Assembly (NCBI RefSeq): GCF_000010525.1
Contig: NC_009937.1
Coordinates: 3,539,501-3,603,500, forward strand
DNA: 64,000 nucleotides
Reading direction: 5' to 3'
From: Azorhizobium caulinodans ORS 571
Lineage (GTDB): Bacteria > Pseudomonadota > Alphaproteobacteria > Rhizobiales > Xanthobacteraceae
The notes under the pieces are model-generated. The model ran no database searches. It had not been told where the DNA came from and worked only from the letters and a program-made list of their open reading frames with translations. Positions within the stretch are counted from its first letter, which is position 1. Each line of letters starts with the position of its first letter. Position numbers and translations under genes: made by a program. Shown in pieces: positions 35,661 to 48,894 of this stretch.

Positions 35661-35737
35661 AGCCGCACGGGTCTATCTCCTTGTCCATCGAACGGGGCCG
35701 CAGCGCCCCTTCAACAAACGAACAAGGAAACACTCCC

Positions 35738-36013
35738 ATGCGTAACCTCAGCACCCTGGCTTTCGCCCTTGCCGCTTCCCTGAGCTTCTCGGGCCTCGCC
35801 CATGCGGATGAATATCTGTCCGCCTCCAACAAGGAATTCTACGCGGTGGCCGCCCAGTCCGCCGCCGAGGCTGCCAAGCCCGCCACCGCCTCGCTCGGCT
35901 ACGCCGCGAGCTCCGATCGGGCCCAGCAGATCAACACCATCTTCGCCGCGCCGTCCCGCAGCGCTGACCAGCTCGACCTGAAGCTGGGCGACCGCGGCGT
36001 CGGCAACAACTGA
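35738..36013 (+). CDS. Small exported protein of unknown function
   Basis: A 91-residue protein with a clear Sec signal peptide (MRNLSTLAFALAASLSFSGLAHA, cleaved before DEYLS). The mature part of about 68 residues is polar and has no cysteine. It has no recognised domain; a stretch GYAASSDRAQQINTIFAAPS and the ending LKLGDRGVGNN are its only features. AAGGAAA is the ribosome site. It lies between pepN and a divergent regulatory hairpin. It might be a small periplasmic or envelope protein, but nothing more can be said. Confidence 0.7.
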   Translation: MRNLSTLAFALAASLSFSGLAHADEYLSASNKEFYAVAAQSAAEAAKPATASLGYAASSDRAQQINTIFAAPSRSADQLDLKLGDRGVGNN

Positions 36014-36074
36014 GCCTGACGGTCCGGATGCCGGCGCGGCGGTCTTCCTCCCCCCAGTCGCCGCGTCGTCTCCC

Positions 36075-36101
36075 TCGCCCGCTGGCACCACCAGCGGGCG
36101 A
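36075..36101 (+). terminator. Hairpin after small exported-protein gene
   Basis: A perfect 11-bp stem (TCGCCCGCTGG at 36075-36085 with 36091-36101) and a CACCA loop, followed by ACCTATATTT. A weak T tract follows; it is the probable transcription end for the 35738 gene. Confidence 0.55.
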
Positions 36102-36184
36102 ACCTATATTTCCAAGATAAGACGCAGCCAGCGAACCATCCGCGGAACTGCTGTTCCCGGCACCTACCGGAAAGGGCCTGCCCC

Positions 36185-37150
36185 ATGTCGCGACTGGACG
36201 ATGTCGAGGTGTTTCTGCGGGTCGTGGATCGCGGCAGCTTCAATGGCGCCGCCGAGCAGCTCGGCCTGCCGCCCACCTCGGTCAGCCGCAAGGTGAAGGC
36301 GCTGGAAGACCGGCTGGGCGTCCAGCTCCTCCATCGCACCACCCGGCGCGTCTGGCCGAGCGAGGCGGGGCAAGCCTATTATCAGAAGTGCGTCGATGCC
36401 ATCGCCGCCCTCGACCATGCGGATGCCTCCATCCGCGCGCTGACGCAGGAGCCCGAGGGGCATCTGAAGGTCCTGCTTCCCCATTCCACCGGCATCCTCA
36501 TCGTGGAGCCGGAGCTGGCGAACTTCCGCCGCCGCTACCCCAAGGTCCAGTTGCACATCACGCTCGACAACCATCCGCTCGATCTCATCGAGCACGGCTT
36601 CGACGTGGCGGTGCGCCTCGGACCGGTGCGCGATTCCAGCTACCACGTCCGCAACCTCGGATCGCAGCAGCTCATCTTTCTGGCGAGTCCCGACTATCTC
36701 GACGAGTTCGGCCGGCCGAGCCATCCGCGCGAATTGGCGGACCACGACATCATCGCCGTGCGCACCTCCCCCGGCCCCCTCGTCTGGCAGCTCGACGGGC
36801 CGAGCGACAGCTTCGAGATGCGTGTCAGCCCCGCCCTCGATACCAACGACGCCATCATGGCCGTGCGCCAGGCCTCCGGCGCCTGCGGCATCACCATGCT
36901 CTCGCGCTGCATGTCGCGACGGCGCGTCGAGTCGGGTGAGCTCGAAGTGGTCCTGCCCGGCTGGCAGCGCCGAGACCCCGTCGAGCAGGTCGCGATCTTC
37001 CCCGCCCGCGCGACGCTGGACCTGAAGGTGCGTGTGTTCGTGGACTTCCTCGTGGACGCCTACAACCGCTGGCAGGGCGAAGGTCCGACACGCGATGCCG
37101 ATTGCGCGCGCCTGCCCGCTACCCCCGCGAAGGCCAAGACCGGCACCTGA
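36185..37150 (+). CDS. LysR-type transcriptional regulator
   Basis: A 321-residue LTTR. The N-terminal winged helix is residues about 4-62 (LDDVEVFLRVVDRGSFNGAAEQLGLPPTSVSRKVKALEDRLGVQLLHRTTRRV), followed by the linker helix and a periplasmic-binding-like effector domain (about 90-300). It resembles the group annotated as activators of small-molecule oxidation or efflux genes, but no effector can be named. LTTR targets are often divergent neighbours; here the upstream neighbour is a small exported protein on the same strand, so no target is evident. It ends at a strong terminator. Confidence 0.93.
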   Translation: MSRLDDVEVFLRVVDRGSFNGAAEQLGLPPTSVSRKVKALEDRLGVQLLHRTTRRVWPSEAGQAYYQKCVDAIAALDHADASIRALTQEPEGHLKVLLPHSTGILIVEPELANFRRRYPKVQLHITLDNHPLDLIEHGFDVAVRLGPVRDSSYHVRNLGSQQLIFLASPDYLDEFGRPSHPRELADHDIIAVRTSPGPLVWQLDGPSDSFEMRVSPALDTNDAIMAVRQASGACGITMLSRCMSRRRVESGELEVVLPGWQRRDPVEQVAIFPARATLDLKVRVFVDFLVDAYNRWQGEGPTRDADCARLPATPAKAKTGT

Positions 37151-37187
37151 CGCACACCCACCCGGCGCCCTCCCCATAATTCACATG

Positions 37188-37218
37188 CGGCACCGTCCTC
37201 GCGCAGAGGACGGTGCCG
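37188..37218 (+). terminator. Terminator after LysR gene
   Basis: A perfect 13-bp stem (CGGCACCGTCCTC at 37188-37200 with 37206-37218) and a GCGCA loop, 37 bp after the stop codon. The following sequence (ACTCGGTTTC) has only a short T run. Confidence 0.65.
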
Positions 37219-37433
37219 ACTCGGTTTCAGGGGATGCCCCTCCGCCGGCTACCGCACCTAAACCCGATTTTAGGGCCCCTTGACTCCGCAGACTCTAGAC
37301 AAGAACCCCCCGATTCGATTCCAATCGACCCGATTCGGAGAGATGCGGCACGTCCCTCCAATCAATCGAGGGCGATAGACTTTGCGGGTGCGTGGCCGCG
37401 CCTGCGAAGCGGGATATCCGAAGGGGGCAGGTG

Positions 37434-39725
37434 ATGGCACGCGCCAACGCTGCAAGCGTGGGTGCGCGCGGTGACGCCATTGGTGGTTTGGCGAGATCCG
37501 TCGCGCGTCCCGCCTATCAGCGGCTCTTGGAAGCTGAACCCTTCCTGCGCCGCATCGTGCCCGCGCTCATCATCACCTTTCTCGTCGTGCTCGGCATCGG
37601 CGCGCTGGTGCAGGTGCATACGCACCGGCAGTCGGTGCTCGACAATGCCAAGGACGACCTTGCCCTCCAGGCCCTCGCTACCGCAGAGGGGCTGAACCAT
37701 CGCCTCAACGGCTCGCTGGCCAATACCGGCTCCGCCCTGCTCGCGGCGCTGCCGCCGCGCGCCACCTCCGGCGGCCGCCGCATCTATGTCACCGATCCGT
37801 CCGGCCGGGTGATCGCTGCCGCGCCCGAGAGCGCGCCGCGCGTCACCAGCCTTGCCGACCTCATGGACCCCTCCCAGCCGCTCACCGTGTTCGCCGAGCG
37901 CGCCGGCGTGCTGGAAATCGCGGTCGGCGACACGCAGATGCTTGCCACGGTGCGAAACCTCAATCCGCCGCTTGGCCAGATCGTCTATCTCCAGCCCATG
38001 AACCGCGCGCTCGCGGTCTGGTCGGATTCCACCACGCTCACCATCACCCTGTTCGCCACCACCGGCGCGGTGCTGCTCATCCTCGGCTTCTCCTTCCACT
38101 GGCAGGCGAGCCGGGCGCGCGAGGCGGACCACATCTACGACACCGTGCGCATGCGCATCGACACCGCCCTCAACCGCGGCCGCTGCGGCATGTGGGACTG
38201 GGACATGGCCCGCGGGCGCATGTATTGGTCCGACACCATGTTCGAAATCCTTGGCCTCGAGCGCCGGGACGAACTTCTGTCCTTCGGCGAGATCGCCAAG
38301 CTCGTGCATCCTGACGATGGCAATCTCTACGAACTGGCGCAGGAACTCGCCGAGCGCCCCGGCGCCTCGGTGGACCGCGTCTTCCGCATGCGCACGGCGC
38401 GCGGCGACTTCGTGTGGCTGCGCATGCGCGCCGAAGTGGTGCAGCAGGCGGGCGAGGACGGCCCCCACCTCATCGGCATCGCCATGGACGTGACCGAGGC
38501 CCAGCGCCTCGCCGAGCGCACCGTGACCGCCGACATGCGCCTGCGCGACGCCATCGAGAGCATCTCCGAGGCCTTCGTGCTCTGGGACAGCCAGAACCGC
38601 CTCGTGCTCTGCAATTCCAAGTTCCAGACCCTGCATGAACTGCCGGACGATGCCATCGTCGCCGGCACGCCCTTCGAGACCATCGCCACCGTCGGCCGCC
38701 ATCCGGTGACGCGCACGCCGCTGAAGCCGGAAGACAAGCCGGAGGAAGGCTCGCGCGCCTTCGAGGCGCAGCTCTCCAACGGCCGCTGGCTGAAGATCGC
38801 CGAGCGTCGCACCAAGGACGGCGGCTACGTCTCGGTGGGCACCGACATTACCCCGCTCAAGCGCCATGAGGAACGCCTCATGGACAATGAGAAGCGCCTC
38901 ATGGCGCTGGTGGCCGATCTCAGGAAGTCCCAGCAGACCCTGGAGCATCAGGCCCAGCAGCTCGCCGAGCTGGCCGAGAAATATTCGGAAGAAAAGACCC
39001 GGGCCGAGGACGCCAACCGCGCCAAGAGCGAATTCCTCGCCAACATGTCCCACGAGCTGCGCACGCCGCTCAATGCCATCATCGGCTTCTCGGAGATCAT
39101 GGAAAGCGGCATGTTTGGCCCGCTCGGCTCCGACAAGTACCGGGAATACTGCTCGGACATCAAAGGCTCCGGCACCTATCTCCTCGACGTCATCAACGAC
39201 ATCCTCGACATGTCGAAGATCGAGGCGGGCCGCATGCAACTGGAGCTGGAGGACATCCGGCTCGACGAGATCATCGCGGATGCGATGCGCGTGACGGCCG
39301 TGAAGGGCGACGAGAAGCAGCTCGACATGACCGCGCAGGTGGGCGCCGGTCAGGTGATGCGTGGCGACCGCCGCGCCCTCAAGCAGATCCTGCTGAACCT
39401 GCTCTCCAACGCCGTGAAGTTCACGCCCGAGGGCGGGCATGTGGCGGTGCGAGCCAAGGTCAACGGCGGGGCGGCCGTCATCGCCATCGAGGACACCGGC
39501 ATCGGCATTCCGCGCCATGCCCTCAACAAGATCGGCCGGCCGTTCGAGCAGGTGGAGAGCCAGTTCACCAAGACCCACAAGGGATCGGGCCTCGGCCTTG
39601 CCATTGCCAAGTCGCTGGCGGAACTGCACGGCGGTTCCATGCGCATCCGCTCCACGGAAGGCGCGGGGACGACAGTGGTGGTGCGCCTGCCCATCCACGG
39701 CGTGCCGCACCTCTCGCTCCATTGA
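37434..39725 (+). CDS. Membrane PAS-domain sensor histidine kinase
   Basis: A 763-residue sensor kinase. TM1 is near 40-60 (IVPALIITFLVVLGIGALVQV) and TM2 near 200-225 (LTITLFATTGAVLLILGFSFHW), flanking a periplasmic sensor of about 140 residues. Cytoplasmic PAS domains follow (MWDWDMARGRMYWSDTMFEILGL near 255, and about 365-470). HisKA has H540 (NMSHELRTPLNAIIGFSEIM). HATPase motifs are NLLSNAVKFTPEGG, DTGIGIP and GSGLGLAI. The tail resembles the PleC/DivJ-like kinase group of alphaproteobacteria. The ATG at 37434 has AGGGGGCAGG upstream; a GTG at 37392 is possible. No response regulator is adjacent, so its partner is unknown. Confidence 0.9.
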   Translation: MARANAASVGARGDAIGGLARSVARPAYQRLLEAEPFLRRIVPALIITFLVVLGIGALVQVHTHRQSVLDNAKDDLALQALATAEGLNHRLNGSLANTGSALLAALPPRATSGGRRIYVTDPSGRVIAAAPESAPRVTSLADLMDPSQPLTVFAERAGVLEIAVGDTQMLATVRNLNPPLGQIVYLQPMNRALAVWSDSTTLTITLFATTGAVLLILGFSFHWQASRAREADHIYDTVRMRIDTALNRGRCGMWDWDMARGRMYWSDTMFEILGLERRDELLSFGEIAKLVHPDDGNLYELAQELAERPGASVDRVFRMRTARGDFVWLRMRAEVVQQAGEDGPHLIGIAMDVTEAQRLAERTVTADMRLRDAIESISEAFVLWDSQNRLVLCNSKFQTLHELPDDAIVAGTPFETIATVGRHPVTRTPLKPEDKPEEGSRAFEAQLSNGRWLKIAERRTKDGGYVSVGTDITPLKRHEERLMDNEKRLMALVADLRKSQQTLEHQAQQLAELAEKYSEEKTRAEDANRAKSEFLANMSHELRTPLNAIIGFSEIMESGMFGPLGSDKYREYCSDIKGSGTYLLDVINDILDMSKIEAGRMQLELEDIRLDEIIADAMRVTAVKGDEKQLDMTAQVGAGQVMRGDRRALKQILLNLLSNAVKFTPEGGHVAVRAKVNGGAAVIAIEDTGIGIPRHALNKIGRPFEQVESQFTKTHKGSGLGLAIAKSLAELHGGSMRIRSTEGAGTTVVVRLPIHGVPHLSLH

Positions 39726-39996
39726 CGTGCTTTGCGAGCGGGTTGCGCGCCAATCGGATAGCAATGCACAGGAGCCATGCGCAGTCCGCCATGGCGCCGC
39801 CATCTTCTTGCCGTTAGAAACAGCGTCATCACTGCGGTGCAATATGCGCGCGCCGCTTCGATCTGAACGGTCGGCCCTGTTTGGCGCGACCATGGTTTCT
39901 TCCATTCGCAGATGTGTGGGCAGCGGGTCTTCCGCCGGGTGCCCCTTCGCTGCATGCGTCCTCGGCAGGTTCGGGGACCGGAAAGGTTTTCGACCC

Positions 39997-41763
<1,767 letters not shown>

Positions 41764-41806
41764 CCGCCGCGCGGCATCGCCACATCCTCGCCACACGGCG
41801 CAGGCC

Positions 41807-41858
41807 AAGGCTTGACGGCTCCGCCGCCCCTGAGGGCGCGGGCCGCCAAGCCTTCTTT
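41807..41858 (+). terminator. Intrinsic terminator after the DEAD-box helicase
   Basis: A long stem with AAGGCTTG (41807-41814) and its complement (41847-41854), an extra G-C stretch and an inner GC hairpin (CGCCC-CTGA-GGGCG), followed by CTTTA. It sits 43 bp past the helicase stop and only 20 bp before the next gene start. Confidence 0.75.
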
Positions 41859-41878
41859 ACGAAAGGGCACATGAGGCC

Positions 41879-42283
41879 ATGATCCTCACACCGTCCCGGA
41901 TCGCCCAGATCGTCTTCGCCGCGACCCTCGCGGCCACCGGAAGCGCCGCTCAAGCCGCCTCCCACAGCGACGAACAGATCCTCAAGCTCGCCCCCAACGC
42001 CCGCATGGAGCAGCGCTGCAACGCCCGCGCGATGGGCGTCATCGGCCGCGAGCACAAGGGCCTGCGTCCCGACGAGCTGGTCGCCTATGCCTATGCGGAT
42101 ACGGTCATCAACGGCGGCACCATCCGCGCGCCGGGCGCCGCCGTGCGCAGCGGCGGCAAGTGGTATCACCTCTCCTATGCGTGCCAGACCGCTGACAGCG
42201 GCACCGAGGTGAAGGCCTTCGACTACGCCCTCGGCACGGTGATTCCGCGCGCCGAATGGGCCGAACACTTCCTGGTCCCCTGA
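41879..42283 (+). CDS. DUF930 exported protein
   Basis: A 134-residue protein with a signal peptide (ending ATGSAAQAA) and the DUF930 signature: LKLAPNARMEQRCNARAM, then GLRPDELVAYAYADTVINGGT and GGKWYHLSYACQTADSG. Two cysteines (C in MEQRC and C in SYACQ) probably form a disulfide in the periplasm. DUF930 proteins are widespread in Hyphomicrobiales and their function is unknown. A terminator of the helicase gene ends 20 bp upstream, so the DUF930 gene needs its own promoter, which I could not identify. Confidence 0.85.
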   Translation: MILTPSRIAQIVFAATLAATGSAAQAASHSDEQILKLAPNARMEQRCNARAMGVIGREHKGLRPDELVAYAYADTVINGGTIRAPGAAVRSGGKWYHLSYACQTADSGTEVKAFDYALGTVIPRAEWAEHFLVP

Positions 42284-42297
42284 GCCCAACGGCCCGG

Positions 42298-42858
42298 TCA
42301 GGCCGGTGCGAGGCGCTCCTGCCAGCCGGCCACTGCCGCCATCTCCACCGGCGCGATCCGCGCGAGGGGACCGGCGAATGCCTCCCACTGCCCGGCGACG
42401 GTGGGGGAAACCGAAGTGAGCACGGGCAGGTCCGCCGCCACCGCCGCGTGAAAAGCGTGGGTCAGGCCCCTCCCCTCCGCTTCCTGGCGGCCGAACTTGC
42501 TCAGAATGACCACGGCCGGCTGCGTCTGTGGCTCACTCGCCCAGGCGTCCACGGCCGCCTGGACCAGCGCACAGGCCGCCGCGAGCCCCGCCGGATCGAG
42601 CGTGCAGCCGGCCGCGCCGGGACCGAGATCCTGCGTCAGCTTGTGACGGGCGCCGGTCACGAGATCCCGCAGCCAGACGTCCTCGCCATCGGCCGCGATC
42701 TCCTCGATCACCCCCATGACGCGCCAGCCCGTGGCTGTGAAGTGCTCCGCCGCCGCGCTCAGCAGCCCCTGGATGCGCGCGCGGTCCGCGCCGGCGAGCG
42801 CAAGGATGCGTGCGTCCGGCTCCGCGAGCGCCACGTCCCGTTCCGCCGCCTGCCCCAT
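42298..42858 (-). CDS. DUF2478 nucleotide-binding-like protein
   Basis: A 186-residue cytoplasmic protein of the DUF2478 family, which resembles small NTPases (THEP1-like) and is often found near molybdate transport genes. Visible pieces are LSAAAEHFTATGWRVMGVIEE, WLRDLVTGARHKLTQDLGPGAAGCTLDP, QPAVVILSKFGRQEAEGRGLTHAFHAAVAADLPVLTSV and PVEMAAVAGW. No clean Walker A is evident at the amino end. The ATG at 42858 is chosen because AGGAGG lies 5 bp upstream; an upstream in-frame start would add 9 residues. No molybdate transport gene is adjacent here. It is convergent with DUF930. Confidence 0.75.
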   Translation of the reverse strand: MGQAAERDVALAEPDARILALAGADRARIQGLLSAAAEHFTATGWRVMGVIEEIAADGEDVWLRDLVTGARHKLTQDLGPGAAGCTLDPAGLAAACALVQAAVDAWASEPQTQPAVVILSKFGRQEAEGRGLTHAFHAAVAADLPVLTSVSPTVAGQWEAFAGPLARIAPVEMAAVAGWQERLAPA

Positions 42859-42938
42859 TCCGGCCTCCTGTCGCCTTCGCGACAATTGCCCCGTCCCTCC
42901 TCCACCGCAAGCAAGAACAGGGCCGCAGGCCAGAGGCG

Positions 42939-44459
42939 TCAGGCCGCACTCACCGTCAGGGATGCGGCAAGTTCCGTGCGGTTCCGCCCGGCGTTCTTCG
43001 CCCGGTACAGCGCCTGATCGGCCGCCTCGATGAGGGCACGCACGCTCTCCGGCGCCGGGCGGTCCTTGGTGGAGGCGATGCCCGCGCTCAGCGTGGTGGC
43101 CGGGGGGCCGTCCGGATTGAAGGCGTGGGCCTCCATGGTCCGGCGGATGCGTTCGGTCAGCTCATAGGCGGCGGCAGCGGACGTGTCCGGCAGCACGATC
43201 GCGAACTCCTCGCCACCGAGGCGCGCGCCGAGGTCGCTGGCGCGGCGGGCGCAGGAGGAGATGGCGGTGGCGATCATCTTCAGCGTCTCGTCGCCAGCCG
43301 AATGCCCGAAGCGGTCGTTGAGCGCCTTGAAGTGGTCCGCATCGATGATGACCACCGAGAGCCAGCCGTCGGTGCGCACGGCGCGGCGGAACTCCCGCTG
43401 CACCACCTCGTCGAACCGCCGCCGGTTGGCAAGGCCGGTCAGGAAGTCGGTGACGGAGAGCTGTTCGAGCGCGGCCTCCGCCTCCGCGCGCTTGATGCGC
43501 TCGCGCCGCAGCCTGAAGCCGAGCACGGCCAGCGCGAAGCAACTGAGGGCGCTCGCAGATCCGGCGATGGCGATGCGCTGGCGCCATTCGGCATCGATGG
43601 CATCCACCGGCGTGCCCACCACCAGCATGAGCGGCCATTCCGGCACCCGCTGGAACACGAACAGCCGCTGGCGGCCATCGAGCCGCGAGACGTCGAAATA
43701 GGAGCCCTCGCTGGTGCGCTGAAGTCGCGCCAGCTTGGACGGCGAGACGGCGGTGCCGAAGTCGCCGAGCCCGTCGCGCGAGGGCTTGCGCGTCAGGATC
43801 TGCCCGCTGTCGTGGACCAGAACGAGCGTATTGCCGCCGCCGATGTTGATGTTGGTGAACTGGTCGCGGAAGTCCCGCAGCCGCACGAACACCACGGCCA
43901 CCCCGCGGAACTGGCCCGCATAGGTGATGCGGCGGCTGATGGCCACCTGATATTCGAGGCCCTTGAGACCCTCCCGGCTGAACAGGGCCATGTAGGGCCC
44001 CACCAGCGCGCCGCTGACCTGCTCCCGGAAGAAGTCCGATCCGCCGTAATCGTCCTGTACAGGCGTGCCGCTGATGGAGGAGTTGCGGACGGTCCCGCTC
44101 GGGGTGAGCACGACGATGGAGCGCACATAGGGGAACTGGACCACCATGCGGGCCAGCAGACGGTCCTGCACGTCCGGAGCGAGCGTGGCGATGGCCTCGT
44201 CCTCAAGGACGGCGATCGCCGATTTCAGGATGCTGTCGTAGGAATAGAAGGTCTGGGAGATGTCCAGAACGACCCGGCGGATCGTATCCTGCGCCTCGGC
44301 GATGGCCTCGTCTTTGGCGGCATCGTAATAGAAGATCGAATACTGCCGCAGCGTAAACAGTACGAGCGCGCATGCCAGAAGACAGACGAAAACGGGGGCG
44401 TTGATCCAGACGAAGCGAGACGCCCCCTGCCGCCCTGCCTTCTCGTCCGTAATGCTCAA
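42939..44459 (-). CDS. Diguanylate cyclase with extracytoplasmic Cache sensor
   Basis: A 506-residue membrane enzyme making cyclic di-GMP. An N-terminal helix (about 15-35) and a second near 340 flank a Cache-type sensor (SYDSILKSAIAVL, LARMVVQFPYVRSIVVLTPSG). The GGDEF domain has GGEEF at 415-419 and the inhibitory site RASD at 406-409, five residues before it, so it should be active and product-inhibited. The translation start is TTG at 44459 with GAGGGA upstream; no better ATG is present. The ligand sensed is unknown. It is a monocistronic gene, 330 bp downstream of uvrB. Confidence 0.9.
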   Translation of the reverse strand: MSITDEKAGRQGASRFVWINAPVFVCLLACALVLFTLRQYSIFYYDAAKDEAIAEAQDTIRRVVLDISQTFYSYDSILKSAIAVLEDEAIATLAPDVQDRLLARMVVQFPYVRSIVVLTPSGTVRNSSISGTPVQDDYGGSDFFREQVSGALVGPYMALFSREGLKGLEYQVAISRRITYAGQFRGVAVVFVRLRDFRDQFTNINIGGGNTLVLVHDSGQILTRKPSRDGLGDFGTAVSPSKLARLQRTSEGSYFDVSRLDGRQRLFVFQRVPEWPLMLVVGTPVDAIDAEWRQRIAIAGSASALSCFALAVLGFRLRRERIKRAEAEAALEQLSVTDFLTGLANRRRFDEVVQREFRRAVRTDGWLSVVIIDADHFKALNDRFGHSAGDETLKMIATAISSCARRASDLGARLGGEEFAIVLPDTSAAAAYELTERIRRTMEAHAFNPDGPPATTLSAGIASTKDRPAPESVRALIEAADQALYRAKNAGRNRTELAASLTVSAA

Positions 44460-44789
44460 GGAAATCCCTCAGCGGCACTCAGCCGGGACTCCGGTCCGGC
44501 GGGAGGCCGACACCTAGAACCTCTGTGTGAAGGATAGAAGACACTTTCTCCGGGGTGAACGGCAAAAGCGGGAGGTTTTCCCGTAGCGCCCACCACAATC
44601 TTCAGTTGGCGTGGCTTGCCGGCGCATCAACCGGCCGAATGAGCGGATGAGAAGTTGCAATCCGCCACCCGCCTGCACGCACAGGATGCGGCGCACCGGG
44701 TCACAAGAAGCGGATGCTCACTGCAACCGTCCAATCCGCGCCGGAGTGGCCAGCGGCCCCACGGGGGCCACCGGGAGCAGGTGCGCCGT
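44460..44789. other. Intergenic region between uvrB and the diguanylate cyclase
   Basis: About 330 bp with no gene. A GC hairpin (GGCCCC-ACG-GGGGCC, 44755-44769) lies close to the uvrB stop and probably aids transcription termination, though no T tract is visible. The promoter of the diguanylate cyclase gene should lie here but is not recognisable. Confidence 0.4.
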
Positions 44790-47420
<2,631 letters not shown>

Positions 47421-47516
47421 GGCGCCAATATGGGGGCGACGGCGCGCAGTGGGAAGATGGCACGCGGAACAAAAGGGGACCGCCCGGAGGATGTCCGGGC
47501 GGCCGCGCGATGCGTG

Positions 47517-47846
47517 TCAGTCCACGATGAACAGCTTCGCGCCCACCGCCGTCTGCGAGCGGTGGGGCTCGGCATTGTCGGCCACCTGATAGCTGGTGCC
47601 CGGCGTCAGGGTGAAGGTGCGGCCGTCCTCGAGGGTGGTGTGCAGTTCGCCTTCGAGGCAGAGCAGGATGTGCCCCTTCACGCACCAGTGGTCGGAGACA
47701 TAGCCCGGCGAATACTCGACCATGCGGACGCGGATGTCGGCGAACTGGCGGGTGCGCCACAAAGCGAAACCCTGCTCGCCTTTGTGCTCGGTGGCGGGAA
47801 CCTCGGCCCAGTCGGTGGTGCCGAAGGGAATGCCGGTCATCTTCAC
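47517..47846 (-). CDS. Small cupin (DHCW-family cupin fold protein)
   Basis: A 109-residue single-domain cupin. The pattern VEYSPGYVSDHWCVKGHILLCLEGELHTTLEDGRTFTLTPGTSYQVADNAEPHRS covers both cupin motifs, with likely metal ligands in SDHWCVKGH and EPHRS. The family is named for its conserved DH-W-C type motif and has no firm function. The start is GTG at 47846 (GGAG upstream) with an ATG 6 bp downstream as an alternative. It is divergent from the DUF486 gene. It is probably a small-molecule or metal-binding enzyme. Confidence 0.85.
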   Translation of the reverse strand: MKMTGIPFGTTDWAEVPATEHKGEQGFALWRTRQFADIRVRMVEYSPGYVSDHWCVKGHILLCLEGELHTTLEDGRTFTLTPGTSYQVADNAEPHRSQTAVGAKLFIVD

Positions 47847-47994
47847 GGGACAGTCTCCATCACTTCCCGCGCCGGATAAATGCGCCGGAAGGGCTGGATC
47901 AAAACCGCGAACTGAGCGTTATTTCCAGCCTTTTCGGCAAACGTGACCCTTGCCGTAAGGACAGACACTTCCGCCCGAGACCGACAGGACGCCC

Positions 47995-48345
47995 ATGCCC
48001 AATCTCGCCCCCGCCGCCTTGCCCATCCTGATGCTGCTGGCTTCGAACATCTTCATGACGTTCGCTTGGTACGGCCATCTGAAATACAAGGCTTCGCCCA
48101 TCCTGATCGCCATCGTGGCGAGCTGGGGCATCGCATTCTTCGAATATTGTCTGGCGGTGCCGGCCAATCGCATCGGCTCGGGCATCTACACGACGGCCCA
48201 ACTCAAGACGATCCAGGAGGTCATCACCCTGGTCGTGTTCGCCGGTTTCTCGGTGCTCTATCTCAAGGAGCCGCTGGGCTGGAACCATGCGGTCGGCTTC
48301 GCCCTCATCGTGGGCGGCGCCTTCTTCATCTTCCACAAATTCTGA
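47995..48345 (+). CDS. DMT-family small membrane protein (DUF486)
   Basis: A 116-residue protein with four hydrophobic helices filling the chain. The pattern LMLLASNIFMTFAWYGHLKYK, then FFEYCLAVPANRIGS and TAQLKTIQEVITLVVFAGFSVLYLKEPLGWNHAVGFALIVGGAFFIFH, is that of the DUF486 / DMT superfamily. Such proteins resemble half-size transporters and are assumed to dimerise; substrates are unknown. It is convergent with a small membrane protein gene on the minus strand, 13 bp apart. Confidence 0.88.
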   Translation: MPNLAPAALPILMLLASNIFMTFAWYGHLKYKASPILIAIVASWGIAFFEYCLAVPANRIGSGIYTTAQLKTIQEVITLVVFAGFSVLYLKEPLGWNHAVGFALIVGGAFFIFHKF

Positions 48346-48358
48346 AGATCGAACCCGT

Positions 48359-48709
48359 TCAGTCGCGGCGGAGAGTCCGCCGCGCCTTGATCCGCACGGG
48401 AACGGGGTTGGGCTCGCGCCGCGGAAGCAGCAGGAACGCCGCCGCAAGACCGAAGACAGTGAAGACGGCAGTCATGGACATCGACACGGCCGTACCCTCC
48501 GTGGTTTCAAGGCTCGCCGCGGCCGCGCGGTCCAAGCTCAACACTAAGGTGACAGCGCAGATCGCCAACATCAAGACAATGGTGAGGGCGATCTGTGCCA
48601 CAACGCCTCCAATTTGGTGCTTCTTGACGGCGCGCGCCAGCACCTGCGGGTCCGCGGCGGACGGCCCCAGTTCCTGCAATTCGAACGCATGACGCTGTGA
48701 CATCATCAT
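48359..48709 (-). CDS. Two-helix membrane protein of unknown function
   Basis: A 116-residue protein with two predicted membrane helices (IGGVVAQIALTIVLMLAICAVTLVLSL and SMTAVFTVFGLAAAFLLLP) and a basic C-terminal tail (RREPNPVPVRIKARRTLRRD). The N-terminal about 35 residues are soluble. No family recognised. ATG 48709 follows GAGGGACA; two further ATGs follow immediately. A near EcfG-like match with an 18-nt spacer lies upstream but is rejected. Confidence 0.65.
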   Translation of the reverse strand: MMMSQRHAFELQELGPSAADPQVLARAVKKHQIGGVVAQIALTIVLMLAICAVTLVLSLDRAAAASLETTEGTAVSMSMTAVFTVFGLAAAFLLLPRREPNPVPVRIKARRTLRRD

Positions 48710-48894
48710 TGTCCCTCGAACGGAGGGTCGCCCCGCTGACACGATGGCGCAGTCTGGCGACGGATCGACACTGCAACGCACGAGACCAGCGAATCGGTTC
48801 CCCACTTACCGTCAAGGCTGACGCTGGGGCGCGCAGAGAGTGTGGCGAACAGGTGGCCGGCAGCGGTAAAGTCGTGGCGTTTTCATGATTTCAA

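Noticed and set aside
37362-39905. 847-codon minus-strand frame opposite the PAS kinase, and the similar frame at 39829-41808
   Set aside because: Antisense to genes with clear catalytic motifs; no motif of its own.
48775-48801. EcfG-like pair upstream of the two-helix membrane protein gene
   Set aside because: GGAAC and CGTT are present on the minus strand but 18 nt apart, outside the usual 16-17.
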